Positions 1 through 6,068 are shown, numbered from the stretch's first letter. The stretch: DNA of 6,649 nt from a bacterium SM23_31 (GCA_001304035.1 LJUD01000182.1:1-6649), one strand, 5' to 3'. Program-made: numbers and translations. Notes: generated by a model not told the origin, from the letters alone.

Positions 1-2
1 CA

Positions 3-356
3 AGACAGTACAGTAAGAAACGTGAACAGTTCGGTGTAAACATCGGCTCTTTTCAGGCAATCGAAGATATGCTGATTAACATGCAAGTCTCACTCGATGC
101 CGGGAAGTCTATGTTATATTACAATCTGGATGATATGCACGATAACACTGAACATGCAGTTTTTTCGAGCGCTCAAGTTAAACTCTATACTACCGAGGCC
201 GCGATGAAAGCCGCAACCGATGCCGTTCAGATATACGGCGGCTACGGATACATGCGTGATTTCCCTGTTGAAAAATTAATGCGGGATGCAAAAATGCTTC
301 AGGTGCTCTTCGGGTTTCCACATCACCTTAGAAGACTTTTAACTCAGCGCCTGTGA
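3..356 (+). CDS. Acyl-CoA dehydrogenase, C-terminal part (5' end outside the window)
   Basis: This is a flavoenzyme of the acyl-CoA dehydrogenase family, which introduces an alpha,beta double bond into acyl-CoA and passes electrons to electron-transfer flavoprotein. Only the last 117 residues of a protein usually near 380 are visible; the frame is open to the left edge and stops at TGA 354-356. The fragment is the C-terminal helical domain. It opens with a YSKKREQFG segment, whose R-x-x-F-G arginine and phenylalanine contact FAD in this family. It continues with FQAIEDML, then QIYGGYGY (residues about 76-83 of the fragment), the FAD-contacting glycine-rich loop, and LMRDAK. The usual closing motif YEGT, which carries the catalytic glutamate in medium- and short-chain enzymes, reads LFGF here (residues 102-105), so the substrate class cannot be given. 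In isovaleryl-CoA and long-chain enzymes the base lies further upstream, outside the window. Family is secure; substrate is unknown. Confidence 0.93.
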   Translation, partial: RQYSKKREQFGVNIGSFQAIEDMLINMQVSLDAGKSMLYYNLDDMHDNTEHAVFSSAQVKLYTTEAAMKAATDAVQIYGGYGYMRDFPVEKLMRDAKMLQVLFGFPHHLRRLLTQRL

Positions 357-383
357 TTTATGTCACACAGCATAAAAAGAGCC

Positions 384-412
384 TTGACTAAAAATAAATT
401 AAATAGTATATT
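384..412 (+). promoter_or_regulatory. Sigma70-type promoter upstream of the MBL-fold hydrolase gene
   Basis: TTGACT at 384-389 (five of six matches to the -35 consensus) and TATATT at 407-412 (five of six to the -10) are separated by exactly 17 bases. Transcription would begin near 419, giving a leader of about 170 bases before the TTG start at 589. The site lies just after the acyl-CoA dehydrogenase stop, so the hydrolase probably has its own transcript. The surroundings are very AT-rich, so a chance match is possible. Confidence 0.55.
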
Positions 413-503
413 TGATGACTAAATTATATAAAATTTAATAAATCTTATTCGCTGGTTATTATATCCAGGTTTTTATAAATACTCTGAGCAATTTAATTTC
501 TTA

Positions 504-522
504 TCCCTTCCTATTGAAGGGG
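504..522 (+). other. Small hairpin in the leader of the MBL-fold gene
   Basis: CCCTTC (505-510) pairs perfectly with GAAGGG (516-521) around a five-base loop, with a possible extra T-G pair outside. It is followed by an A-rich stretch rather than a T run, so it does not look like an intrinsic terminator. It lies between the predicted promoter and the start codon and is the only GC-rich element in that leader. A function in mRNA stability or control is possible but unproven. Confidence 0.35.
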
Positions 523-573
523 GCAATATTAATAAAAAAATAGGAATGAATTAACAACGGAAAATATTTTATA

Positions 574-591
574 AAAAGGATCCTGGTTTTG
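574..591 (+). promoter_or_regulatory. Ribosome binding site that fixes the TTG start of the MBL-fold gene
   Basis: AAAAGGA (574-580) lies eight bases before TTG 589-591. The first in-frame ATG comes only at residue 64, inside the conserved fold, and an in-frame stop lies at 547-549. TTG 589 is therefore the best supported start. Confidence 0.7.
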
Positions 592-1551
592 ACGCCCACT
601 CCAAAAGATGAATCAGAGTTTAAAGTAATTATCCGCGGTGTTCGGGGCAGTTATCCTGTTTGTGGAAAAAAGTATTTGAAATACGGCGGAAACACCACAA
701 GTTACGAAGTTTGGGCAGATAATTGTCTCATCATTGTAGATGCCGGAACCGGAATTATAAATCTGGGTCATGATTTAATGTCTCTGTATCTTAAATCGGG
801 TAGTGATGTAGAGTCAAGAACACCGATTGAAGCAATTATACTTTTCTCGCACATTAATATCGACCACTTGCAAGGTCTTCCGTTTTTTAGTCCGATATTT
901 CTTCCGGACAGCACATTTTATATATATGGACCCGACTTCTCTGATTACAACTTTGAAGATGCGATTAACTCGGCAATTTCACCGCCATATTACCCGATAT
1001 CCATGATCGATATGTATGCTCTGAAGCTCTTCCGCTCGCTGTCTCAGGATGAAGCGATTTACTGGGATTCGAAAAAAGGTATTCCGACTGTGGTAAATAC
1101 ATTCAGGGAATTTGAGCGAAAAAAACAGGCATTAAAAAACTCGAGTATCCAGATTACCTGCATGAAGAGTTATGCGCATCCTAATGAAGGTGTGTTAATT
1201 TTTCGGATAGAATTCAATAACAAAGCTGTTGTGATTGCCACCGATACCGAAGGATACGTGGATGGTGATACCCGGCTGATTAACTTTTCTAAAAATGCTG
1301 ACCTGCTGCTGCACGATGCCGGATATGTATCCCAGGTATATAAATCATTGAATAATTGTAAGCAGGGATTTGGTCACAGCACTATGGAAATGGCGGTTGA
1401 GGTTGCGAAAAAGGCAAAAGTTAAAAGACTCGGATTACTTCACCATGAACCCGCAAACGATGACAAAGTTGTGGATGCTGTCGAGAAAAAATCGCAAAAG
1501 TTATTCCCCAATAGTTTTGCCGCTTATGAAGACCAAAAAATAATTCTATAA
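589..1551 (+). CDS. MBL-fold metallo-hydrolase (TaR3/PhnP-like) with altered metal motif
   Basis: This 320-residue protein has the metallo-beta-lactamase fold, of the group of small-molecule or phosphodiester hydrolases related to TaR3 and PhnP (Lactamase_B_2). No signal peptide is visible, so it is probably cytoplasmic. In order: RGVRGSYP (16-23), YGGNTTSYEV (32-41), VDAGTGI (50-56), the metal motif SHINIDHLQG (87-96), AHPNEG (196-201), ATDTEG (217-222), LLHDAGY (240-246), GHST (262-265) and HHEP (285-288). The likely metal ligands H88, D92, H93, H197, D219 and H285/H286 are in place. The second His of HxHxDH is Asn (N90), which would weaken or change one metal site. Residues about 115-190 form a less typical helical insert. 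The gene has its own promoter and a 244-base spacer after it, so it is probably monocistronic. The substrate is unknown. The fold is secure; enzymatic activity is not. Confidence 0.88.
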   Translation: MTPTPKDESEFKVIIRGVRGSYPVCGKKYLKYGGNTTSYEVWADNCLIIVDAGTGIINLGHDLMSLYLKSGSDVESRTPIEAIILFSHINIDHLQGLPFFSPIFLPDSTFYIYGPDFSDYNFEDAINSAISPPYYPISMIDMYALKLFRSLSQDEAIYWDSKKGIPTVVNTFREFERKKQALKNSSIQITCMKSYAHPNEGVLIFRIEFNNKAVVIATDTEGYVDGDTRLINFSKNADLLLHDAGYVSQVYKSLNNCKQGFGHSTMEMAVEVAKKAKVKRLGLLHHEPANDDKVVDAVEKKSQKLFPNSFAAYEDQKIIL

Positions 1552-1795
1552 GTCAACGTCAACCATTTCTCACATCCCGCGTATAAACAAAGAAGGCGCT
1601 CTTAAAATATTTCTATGCTGTTAAAGAATATAATCTAATTTTATACAGTTAATAAATGTTTTCCGAAAAAGACGTGTGGTATACGTTTCCTCGTGATTGT
1701 TGGATCCGCTCCGGGTACTCGGAGTCGCTGCCTGGTAATTGTGAACCGTTACACATCAGCATGAACATGTTATTTTCTACAGGAATGTATCAGCA
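1552..1795. other. Non-coding spacer with a perfect -10 box and a small hairpin
   Basis: This 244-base spacer separates two plus-strand genes. It opens with the direct repeat GTCAAC GTCAAC (nearly 1552-1563). A perfect TATAAT lies at 1629-1634, but no acceptable -35 box is found 16-18 bases upstream, so promoter assignment is weak. CTCCG (1709-1713) pairs with CGGAG (1720-1724) around a six-base loop, with no T run after it. I see no tRNA or other recognisable RNA. Confidence 0.35.
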
Positions 1796-2233
1796 ATGTT
1801 TACTATACGTGTTCTGAATTATACAATAAATATAAAAAAAATGACCGGCAGGAGAAAGTGGATTCTGTTCTGTGTGTCTGTTTTGATAGGGGCTGGTATC
1901 TGGTTTCTGACACCGTATTTTACAGGGGAGGCAGAAGCATTTGATGCCCCTAACTATTACCGCGGCGCCCTCATTTTTTGCGGTATCATTTTAGGCATAA
2001 TTGAAGCCAGGGGATTTTGGCTCTGGCCTCTGGGGATCACAATAGGGCAGTTAGCAGTTTTTCTCGGTTTCGGCACAGATCATTTAATGACTATTAAATT
2101 GATTTTTATAATAGTACCTACGACGATAGTCAGCTTTGCAGCGACTATTGTCGGAGCGGCCATTGTTCTAATAATTACAGTCAGACGAATGAAAATTCAA
2201 TCAGTTCCGAACGGTGCTGAAAACGGATCTTGA
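1796..2233 (+). CDS. Unrecognised small integral membrane protein, about four helices
   Basis: I do not recognise the family of this 145-residue protein. Its composition is strongly hydrophobic, with likely membrane segments at about 22-42, 57-71, 75-93 and 100-129, and a short polar tail with basic residues (RRMK, 130-133). The loop after helix 1 is acidic (GEAEAFDAPN, 44-53). A compact motif EARGFWLWPLGITIGQ (70-85) joins helices 2 and 3 and looks like a conserved family signature. ATG 1796 is chosen because AGGA (1781-1784) lies 11 bases upstream. ATG 1841 (MTGRRKW) gives a more natural basic N-terminus directly before helix 1 but has no ribosome binding site. The gene stands alone, with spacers on both sides and a convergent sdh operon downstream. 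The length, membrane character and real-looking composition support a true gene; function cannot be inferred. Confidence 0.7.
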   Translation: MFTIRVLNYTINIKKMTGRRKWILFCVSVLIGAGIWFLTPYFTGEAEAFDAPNYYRGALIFCGIILGIIEARGFWLWPLGITIGQLAVFLGFGTDHLMTIKLIFIIVPTTIVSFAATIVGAAIVLIITVRRMKIQSVPNGAENGS

Positions 2234-2350
2234 CAGTCATGTACACGAAATGACCGTTCCACTGCCAACATGTTCAAATATATAAGACCTACTGCAAAAT
2301 AGCAATTTCCGAACTTGAACCTGCTGAGAGGGACTGGCTTATTCTTTTTG

Positions 2351-2393
2351 CAGGAGCAGGCATGTAACCTGCTCCTGATATTGTATCTTTTTT
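2351..2393 (+). terminator. Perfect 10-bp hairpin between convergent transcripts, probable terminator
   Basis: CAGGAGCAGG (2351-2360) and CCTGCTCCTG (2368-2377) are exact reverse complements around a seven-base loop. On the plus strand a run of six T (2388-2393) follows, though ten bases after the stem, which is further than in a standard intrinsic terminator. On the minus strand the sequence just past the stem is A-rich, so it would be a poorer terminator for sdhB. Its position, 118 bases after the membrane-protein stop and 53 bases beyond the sdhB stop, suits a terminator that insulates the converging transcripts. Confidence 0.6.
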
Positions 2394-2429
2394 CGCCTGT
2401 TTCTGCAGGAATATAACGAAGAAAATCGT

Positions 2430-3272
2430 TTATTTCTGCTCGACAGTGAAAGGCGGCGCTTCAGGGATTTCGGGTATGCGCTCGACACCTTCGGGTTTGC
2501 TGCAGATATGACTTTTTGCTCTGTGTTTCTTGAGTTTCAGGTAGTCTAATACCAGTTCCCGCTTCATAAGCTGTATTGCGCGTGCAGGATCGACCCCCTT
2601 CGGACATACATTGGAACATTCGCCTGCATAGTGGCATCTGAATACGCCGTGAGTGCTGCCGACAATTTTCTTCCGCAAGTTAAAGCCGTCGTCGCGTGTA
2701 TCTACGTTATAGCGGTATGCCTGGGGCAGCGCTTGCGATCCGATGTATTCCGGGTCTGTCGCCAAAGTAGGACATGCGGACATACAAAGTCCGCATTTAA
2801 TACAATACGTGAACTGAAGGTATCTGGTAAGTTCTTCCGGGGTCTGGTAGAATTCACCTGTTGGATTCAGCATTTCATCTGCATCATTCCGTACTATGTG
2901 CGGGCTGGTGGATATGTGTTTTTCAAACAGCGGCGTAAGGTCCGGAACCAAATCTTTGATAATATCGAAATTTGGCAGCGATGCGACCGTCAGGACTTTT
3001 GTTGTGATATCAAGAATCTGAGTATTGCACGCAAGGGAGGGACGCCCGTTTAGCAGCATACCGCAGGAGCCGCATACGCCCATCCGGCAGGAATACCGCA
3101 AACTCAGCGATGCATCCTGTGTCTCCCTGATTTGGTGCAGACCGTCAAGCACTGTCATACCGGGTTCTACATGAACAGTATATTTTTTCCATAACGGTTT
3201 GCTGTCTAATTCAGGATTGTACCGCCGGATATGAAAGACTATATCAGTTTCTTTGTGAATCTTCTTAGCCAT
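2430..3272 (-). CDS. sdhB: Succinate dehydrogenase/fumarate reductase iron-sulphur subunit
   Basis: This subunit carries electrons from the flavin of SdhA to the quinone site at the membrane through three iron-sulphur clusters. The 280-residue protein has the plant-type 2Fe-2S domain first, with C62, C67, C70 (CRMGVCGSC) and C82. The two-cluster ferredoxin domain follows: CIKCGLCMSACP gives C157, C160, C163 and C167, and CHYAGECSNVCPKG gives C213, C219 and C223. By family precedent C157/C160/C163/C223 hold the 4Fe-4S and C167/C213/C219 the 3Fe-4S cluster, so all ligands are present. A C-terminal extension of roughly 30 residues, rich in Pro and Glu, exceeds the E. coli length (238). The start is Met at 3272, with AAGGAG at 3287-3282; a longer reading from 3341 would overlap sdhD and adds a non-conserved head. 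It is the last gene of the operon, 13 bases after sdhD. Whether the enzyme runs as succinate dehydrogenase or fumarate reductase in vivo cannot be read from sequence. Confidence 0.96.
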   Translation of the reverse strand: MAKKIHKETDIVFHIRRYNPELDSKPLWKKYTVHVEPGMTVLDGLHQIRETQDASLSLRYSCRMGVCGSCGMLLNGRPSLACNTQILDITTKVLTVASLPNFDIIKDLVPDLTPLFEKHISTSPHIVRNDADEMLNPTGEFYQTPEELTRYLQFTYCIKCGLCMSACPTLATDPEYIGSQALPQAYRYNVDTRDDGFNLRKKIVGSTHGVFRCHYAGECSNVCPKGVDPARAIQLMKRELVLDYLKLKKHRAKSHICSKPEGVERIPEIPEAPPFTVEQK

Positions 3273-3287
3273 ATTTCTGATCTCCTT
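3273..3287 (-). promoter_or_regulatory. sdhB ribosome binding site overlapping the sdhD stop
   Basis: On the minus strand AAGGAG (3287 to 3282) lies nine bases before ATG 3272 and shares bases with the sdhD stop TAA (3288-3286). It decides for the 280-residue start over the longer reading and suggests translational coupling of sdhD and sdhB. Confidence 0.75.
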
Positions 3288-3660
3288 AAGCTCCTTGAGC
3301 GATGATGTAAAATTTCGTCGCCGCCCAGGTTCCAAATGCAAAAAGGCAAATGCCTGCAGCGATAAATAGAATATTTATGAACTTCTGAGCGCCCTTCTTG
3401 AGCCCCAATTCAAACAGGATTGTTCGAAAGCCGTAAAGCCCGTGATAAAGGGCTGCTCCAAGCAGTACGATATAAACAACAGCATAGATAAACAGCGTTG
3501 CCCTTGCTAAAAGATTATCCCACCCTATTGCGTCACCGCCTGCAGGGTTGAACCAGCCAAGGAGTGTACTCAGATGCATGGTTATCATATGGATCCCGAG
3601 AAGTATCAGGATTATTACACCTGCAAACATGTGCCAGGTCCAGTATTTTGTTTCTCGCAT
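3286..3660 (-). CDS. sdhD: Succinate dehydrogenase cytochrome b anchor, second subunit
   Basis: This small membrane anchor of 124 residues works with SdhC to bind heme b and quinone and to hold SdhA/SdhB at the cytoplasmic face. Three membrane helices are visible at about 11-33, 53-74 and 94-115. Helix I carries H10, H24 and H29 (GIHMITMH), and helix II ends in YHGLYGFRTILFELG, where H73 is the expected heme ligand and the Gly-x-Arg matches the anchor family. Having His near the end of helix I as well as helix II suggests a two-heme arrangement. The start is Met at 3660 because GGGAGG sits five bases upstream; the longer reading from 3687 adds nine non-conserved residues and overlaps sdhC. 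The gene follows sdhC by 10 bases. The C/D naming of anchors is by gene order and is conventional. Confidence 0.9.
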   Translation of the reverse strand: MRETKYWTWHMFAGVIILILLGIHMITMHLSTLLGWFNPAGGDAIGWDNLLARATLFIYAVVYIVLLGAALYHGLYGFRTILFELGLKKGAQKFINILFIAAGICLFAFGTWAATKFYIIAQGA

Positions 3661-3671
3661 ATCAACCTCCC
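3658..3671 (-). promoter_or_regulatory. Strong sdhD ribosome binding site that decides its start
   Basis: GGGAGG (3671 to 3666 on the minus strand) is followed by five bases and ATG 3660. Its first G is the last base of the sdhC stop codon TAG. This is the strongest ribosome binding site in the operon and rules against the upstream Met at 3687. Confidence 0.8.
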
Positions 3672-4111
3672 TAATGAGTAAGTCCAAGGAACTCGTAACC
3701 GCCGGCAGCGATTAGTACAATTGCAACTATCATTAATACTACCATCAGTGGGCGCTGGGTGTTCAGGGATGACTTATAGGGATATATTGGTTCCTCTGCT
3801 TTGCCGACGGCGAAGCCCAGCTCTATCAGAAATAATCTGATCCCGTTAACAGCGTGAAAAGCAAATGCGACAAAGACCAGGAATTCCCCAAACTTGAATA
3901 TGGGTGATCCGAAAAATCCCATCCATTTTTCCCAGGCATCCATACTGAACACTCGCGAGGATGTGACGAATATATGGAGGATAAAATAGAGCAAAATTCC
4001 CAATCCCGTTATGCGGTGCAGCGAATAAAGATACCGCTCTATTCCCCATCTACCGCCTGCGAGCCATCCTGTAATTCCAAGTCTGTTTGAATATTTTTTA
4101 TACTCTGCCAT
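3671..4111 (-). CDS. sdhC: Succinate dehydrogenase cytochrome b556 anchor, first subunit
   Basis: This 146-residue membrane protein is the first of two cytochrome b anchors and contributes to heme and quinone binding. After a polar N-terminus comes the family signature SLHRITG (30-36), corresponding to the His-Arg near the quinone site in SdhC proteins. It opens helix I (about 31-50), which ends in ILHIF with H46. Helix II (about 74-97) contains FHAVNGIRLFLIE, where H86 is the expected heme b ligand. Helix III is at about 121-142. The length matches bacterial SdhC proteins (about 120-150). ATG 4111 has AAAGGGG five bases upstream, overlapping the end of sdhA, from which it is separated by 10 bases. 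Together with SdhD, H46 and H86 suggest ligands for two hemes (type A anchors); this is inference. Confidence 0.93.
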   Translation of the reverse strand: MAEYKKYSNRLGITGWLAGGRWGIERYLYSLHRITGLGILLYFILHIFVTSSRVFSMDAWEKWMGFFGSPIFKFGEFLVFVAFAFHAVNGIRLFLIELGFAVGKAEEPIYPYKSSLNTQRPLMVVLMIVAIVLIAAGGYEFLGLTH

Positions 4112-4121
4112 AATAACCCCT

Positions 4122-5834
4122 TTAATATTTTCTTTCTACCGGTTTCCATTTTGTGATGGTTACATCTTTGTAATCTAACTTTGGTCCGTTATCGGTCGGA
4201 GTAATAAGCGTATGTTTAAGCCAGTTAACATCATCACGTTTAGAGAAGTCTCGTCTTGAGTGACCCCCGCGGGACTCCTCCCGTGCAAGCGCCGCAACGA
4301 TCATCGTCTCTGCGAGCAGCAGCATATTCTCAAGTTCAAGAGTGTTGATCAGGTTGGAATTGTAAATGCGGTGTTTATCCTGGATATTAACATTGTTGAA
4401 ACGTTCCTTAAGTTTTCTTACTTTCTCAAGTCCTGCTGACATTTCATCACCTGTACGGAAGACGCCCATATGAAAGTCCATAACCTCCCTCAGTTCCCTG
4501 CGTAGTTGATATGGGTTCTCATTACCGTCACGCATCAGCATGTCCTGGAATATTCGCTTCTCTTCCTCCTCGACACGGTCAGCAGGCATATCGGGAATTC
4601 CAGGATTAGTTCCTAAATATTTCACTATTTCAGCTCCTGCGAATCCTCCCCAGACGAGGCATTCAGCGGTGGAATTTGCCCCGAGACGATTAGCACCGTG
4701 GAGTGATGTGCATGCTACCTCACCGGCAGCCCAGACTCCCTCCATCTTCGTTTTGCCGTTGATGTCCGCTTCAATGCCGCCCATTGAATAGTGTGCAACA
4801 GGTCTGACAGGAATAGGCTCATAAATCGGGTCTAATCCGAGGAACTTCATCGTTACTTCACGAATGAGTGGAAGGCGGTGATTAATCTTATCAGCACCGA
4901 GGTGTGTCAGGTCAAGATGAATATAGTCCAGCCCCTTTGGTCCTTCAAACCCGCGTCCTTCGATTATTTCGGTCATTTCAGCGCGGGATACTATATCTCG
5001 AGGCGCAACTTCCATCTTAGCTGCGGCATATTTCTCCATAAAGCGGTCACCGTTTTTATTACGCAAGTAGCCGCCTTCACCGCGACATGCTTCCGTCATA
5101 AGTATTCCGGAAGGAACAAGCCCCGTTGGGTGAAATTGTAAAAATTCCGAATCCTCTAAGGCGAGTCCGGCACGATAAGCCATTGCCTGACCATCGCCGG
5201 TGACCGTCTGCGAGTATGTCGTGAAGCCGTAGAGCGTTCCGAGTCCGCCGGTGGCTATAAGCAGAACCTTTCCGCGAAGTACGTTAAACTCACCCGTGCT
5301 TGCGTCTATCATTGTAACTCCGCAGAACCTGCCCTTTTCAGCGATGATGGACGTAGCGAATACCTCATCGTAGCGGGTAAAATTCTTATACTGTGTTAGT
5401 GTGTCATACAGGGTCTGCATTTCAAAAAAACCGGTTTTATCGGCAGCCATCGTAGCGCGTGGGTAGCTGTGACCGCCGAAAGGTCGCTGAAGAATCCTGC
5501 CATCATCCGTTCGTGACCAGGGCAAACCCCAGTGATCAAGAAGCAGAATCTCTTGCGGCGAGGTTTCCACAAACCGGTATACGACATCCTGGTCGGCAAG
5601 AAAATCGGAACCCTTGACGGTGTCCCAGGCGTGCAGGTCAAGATTGTCCCCTTCCTCCTCGCGGAGCATAGCTGCCGTGCCTCCCTCGGCGCAAACAGAA
5701 TGTGCCCGCATCAATTGGACTTTGGAGACAATACCCATGTTCACCATATCGCCGGATTTACACGCAATCTCAACCGCCGCCCGCAGCCCAGCCAAACCAG
5801 TGCCGAGAATGATGACATCGTGATCAATTATCAT
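4122..5834 (-). CDS. sdhA: Succinate dehydrogenase/fumarate reductase flavoprotein subunit
   Basis: This catalytic subunit oxidises succinate to fumarate (or the reverse) on covalently bound FAD and hands electrons to SdhB. The 570 residues begin with a dinucleotide fold, GTGLAG (11-16). H45 in AHSVCAEGG is the His that carries the covalent flavin. Substrate-site motifs follow: QFHPTGL (233-239), TEACRGEGGYL (247-257), the catalytic Arg-Asp of APRDIVSR (R279), and H348 in AHYSMGG. GEVACTSLHGANRLGANS (371-388) closes the FAD domain and continues as STAEC, unlike the SLLDL of E. coli SdhA. The C-terminal part has the family motifs ESRGGHSRRDF (520-530). The length is close to the usual 570-600. 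ATG 5834 is preceded by GAGG seven bases upstream. It is the first gene of the sdhACDB operon, and the long spacer upstream is where control should act. All key residues are intact. Confidence 0.97.
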   Translation of the reverse strand: MIIDHDVIILGTGLAGLRAAVEIACKSGDMVNMGIVSKVQLMRAHSVCAEGGTAAMLREEEGDNLDLHAWDTVKGSDFLADQDVVYRFVETSPQEILLLDHWGLPWSRTDDGRILQRPFGGHSYPRATMAADKTGFFEMQTLYDTLTQYKNFTRYDEVFATSIIAEKGRFCGVTMIDASTGEFNVLRGKVLLIATGGLGTLYGFTTYSQTVTGDGQAMAYRAGLALEDSEFLQFHPTGLVPSGILMTEACRGEGGYLRNKNGDRFMEKYAAAKMEVAPRDIVSRAEMTEIIEGRGFEGPKGLDYIHLDLTHLGADKINHRLPLIREVTMKFLGLDPIYEPIPVRPVAHYSMGGIEADINGKTKMEGVWAAGEVACTSLHGANRLGANSTAECLVWGGFAGAEIVKYLGTNPGIPDMPADRVEEEEKRIFQDMLMRDGNENPYQLRRELREVMDFHMGVFRTGDEMSAGLEKVRKLKERFNNVNIQDKHRIYNSNLINTLELENMLLLAETMIVAALAREESRGGHSRRDFSKRDDVNWLKHTLITPTDNGPKLDYKDVTITKWKPVERKY

Positions 5835-5922
5835 ATTATCGCCTCATAATGGTTTATTATTTGTACACAGATTGTTTAATGGTCGGCAGCAGTCACCATG
5901 GCGGTAACAATAAAGTGCCGCC

Positions 5923-5936
5923 TGTTGAATTCAACA
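5923..5936. promoter_or_regulatory. Perfect 14-bp palindrome, candidate operator of sdhACDB
   Basis: TGTTGAATTCAACA reads the same on both strands. It lies 89 bases before the sdhA start and directly abuts the weak -10 box proposed at 5936-5941, the right place for a repressor to block initiation. A further copy of its half site, TGTTGAA, occurs at 5975-5981. I cannot name the regulator. Confidence 0.45.
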
Positions 5937-5964
5937 AGATAAAGTAAAATCACAAAAATCACAA
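5936..5964 (-). promoter_or_regulatory. Weak candidate promoter for sdhACDB
   Basis: On the minus strand TTGTGA (5964 to 5959, four of six to the -35 consensus) and TATCTT (5941 to 5936, four of six to the -10) are separated by 17 bases. Initiation near 5929 would give a leader of roughly 95 bases. An alternative is TTGACA (6126 to 6121), a perfect -35 box, with TATAAA (6099 to 6094), but their 21-base spacing is unfavourable. Neither is proven. Confidence 0.3.
5946..5963. repeat. Tandem 9-bp repeat in the sdh control region
   Basis: AAAATCACA occurs twice in direct succession (5946-5954 and 5955-5963). On the minus strand each unit reads TGTGATTTT, and the repeat overlaps the -35 and spacer of the weak promoter. 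TGTGA is the half site of CRP/FNR-type regulators, but these bind inverted, not direct, repeats, so this is only a suggestion. Confidence 0.5.
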
Positions 5965-6068
5965 ATAGAATAAATGTTGAACGTGTCGGAATCACCCGTT
6001 AAAAGCGCAGTATTTTCCAGAGGATGCATAATAACAAAAAATTTATGTATCGTTCAGCCTGAGGCAAA

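Noticed and set aside
300..356. A frameshift as the explanation for the odd end of the acyl-CoA dehydrogenase
   Set aside because: No shifted frame restores YEGT, the alignment keeps length and the downstream LRRLLTQRL ending fits the family, so the change looks like substitution.
1700..1760. GC-richer patch that at first sight could be a tRNA
   Set aside because: No cloverleaf can be drawn: no seven-base acceptor pairing and no T-loop GTTCRA motif in the right place; only a five-pair hairpin is present.
1656..1817. A 53-codon open frame on the plus strand (MFSEKDVWYTF start)
   Set aside because: It has no ribosome binding site, overlaps the start of the membrane protein, has odd Cys/Trp-rich composition, and I recognise no family; too weak to call a gene.
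589..2233. A defence or signalling cassette made of the MBL-fold protein plus the membrane protein
   Set aside because: The genes are separated by 244 bases, seem to have separate transcription signals, and no effector, toxin or nuclease partner is visible; the idea rests only on adjacency.
2254..2367. An open stretch on the plus strand that reads like protein (SELEPAERDWLILF)
   Set aside because: It has no start codon before the readable part, is preceded by a stop at 2251-2253, and runs into the hairpin. It could be a relic of a gene but cannot be supported.
2631..3053. 140-codon plus-strand frame inside sdhB
   Set aside because: It is antisense to a strongly supported sdhB with all iron-sulphur ligands and has no ribosome binding site or recognisable domain; a shadow frame.
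3272..3341. N-terminal extension of sdhB from Met at 3341
   Set aside because: It overlaps the sdhD coding region, is basic and non-conserved, and a good ribosome binding site marks the internal Met at 3272.
3660..3687. N-terminal extension of sdhD from 3687
   Set aside because: It overlaps the sdhC end and lacks a ribosome binding site, while GGGAGG sits five bases before ATG 3660.
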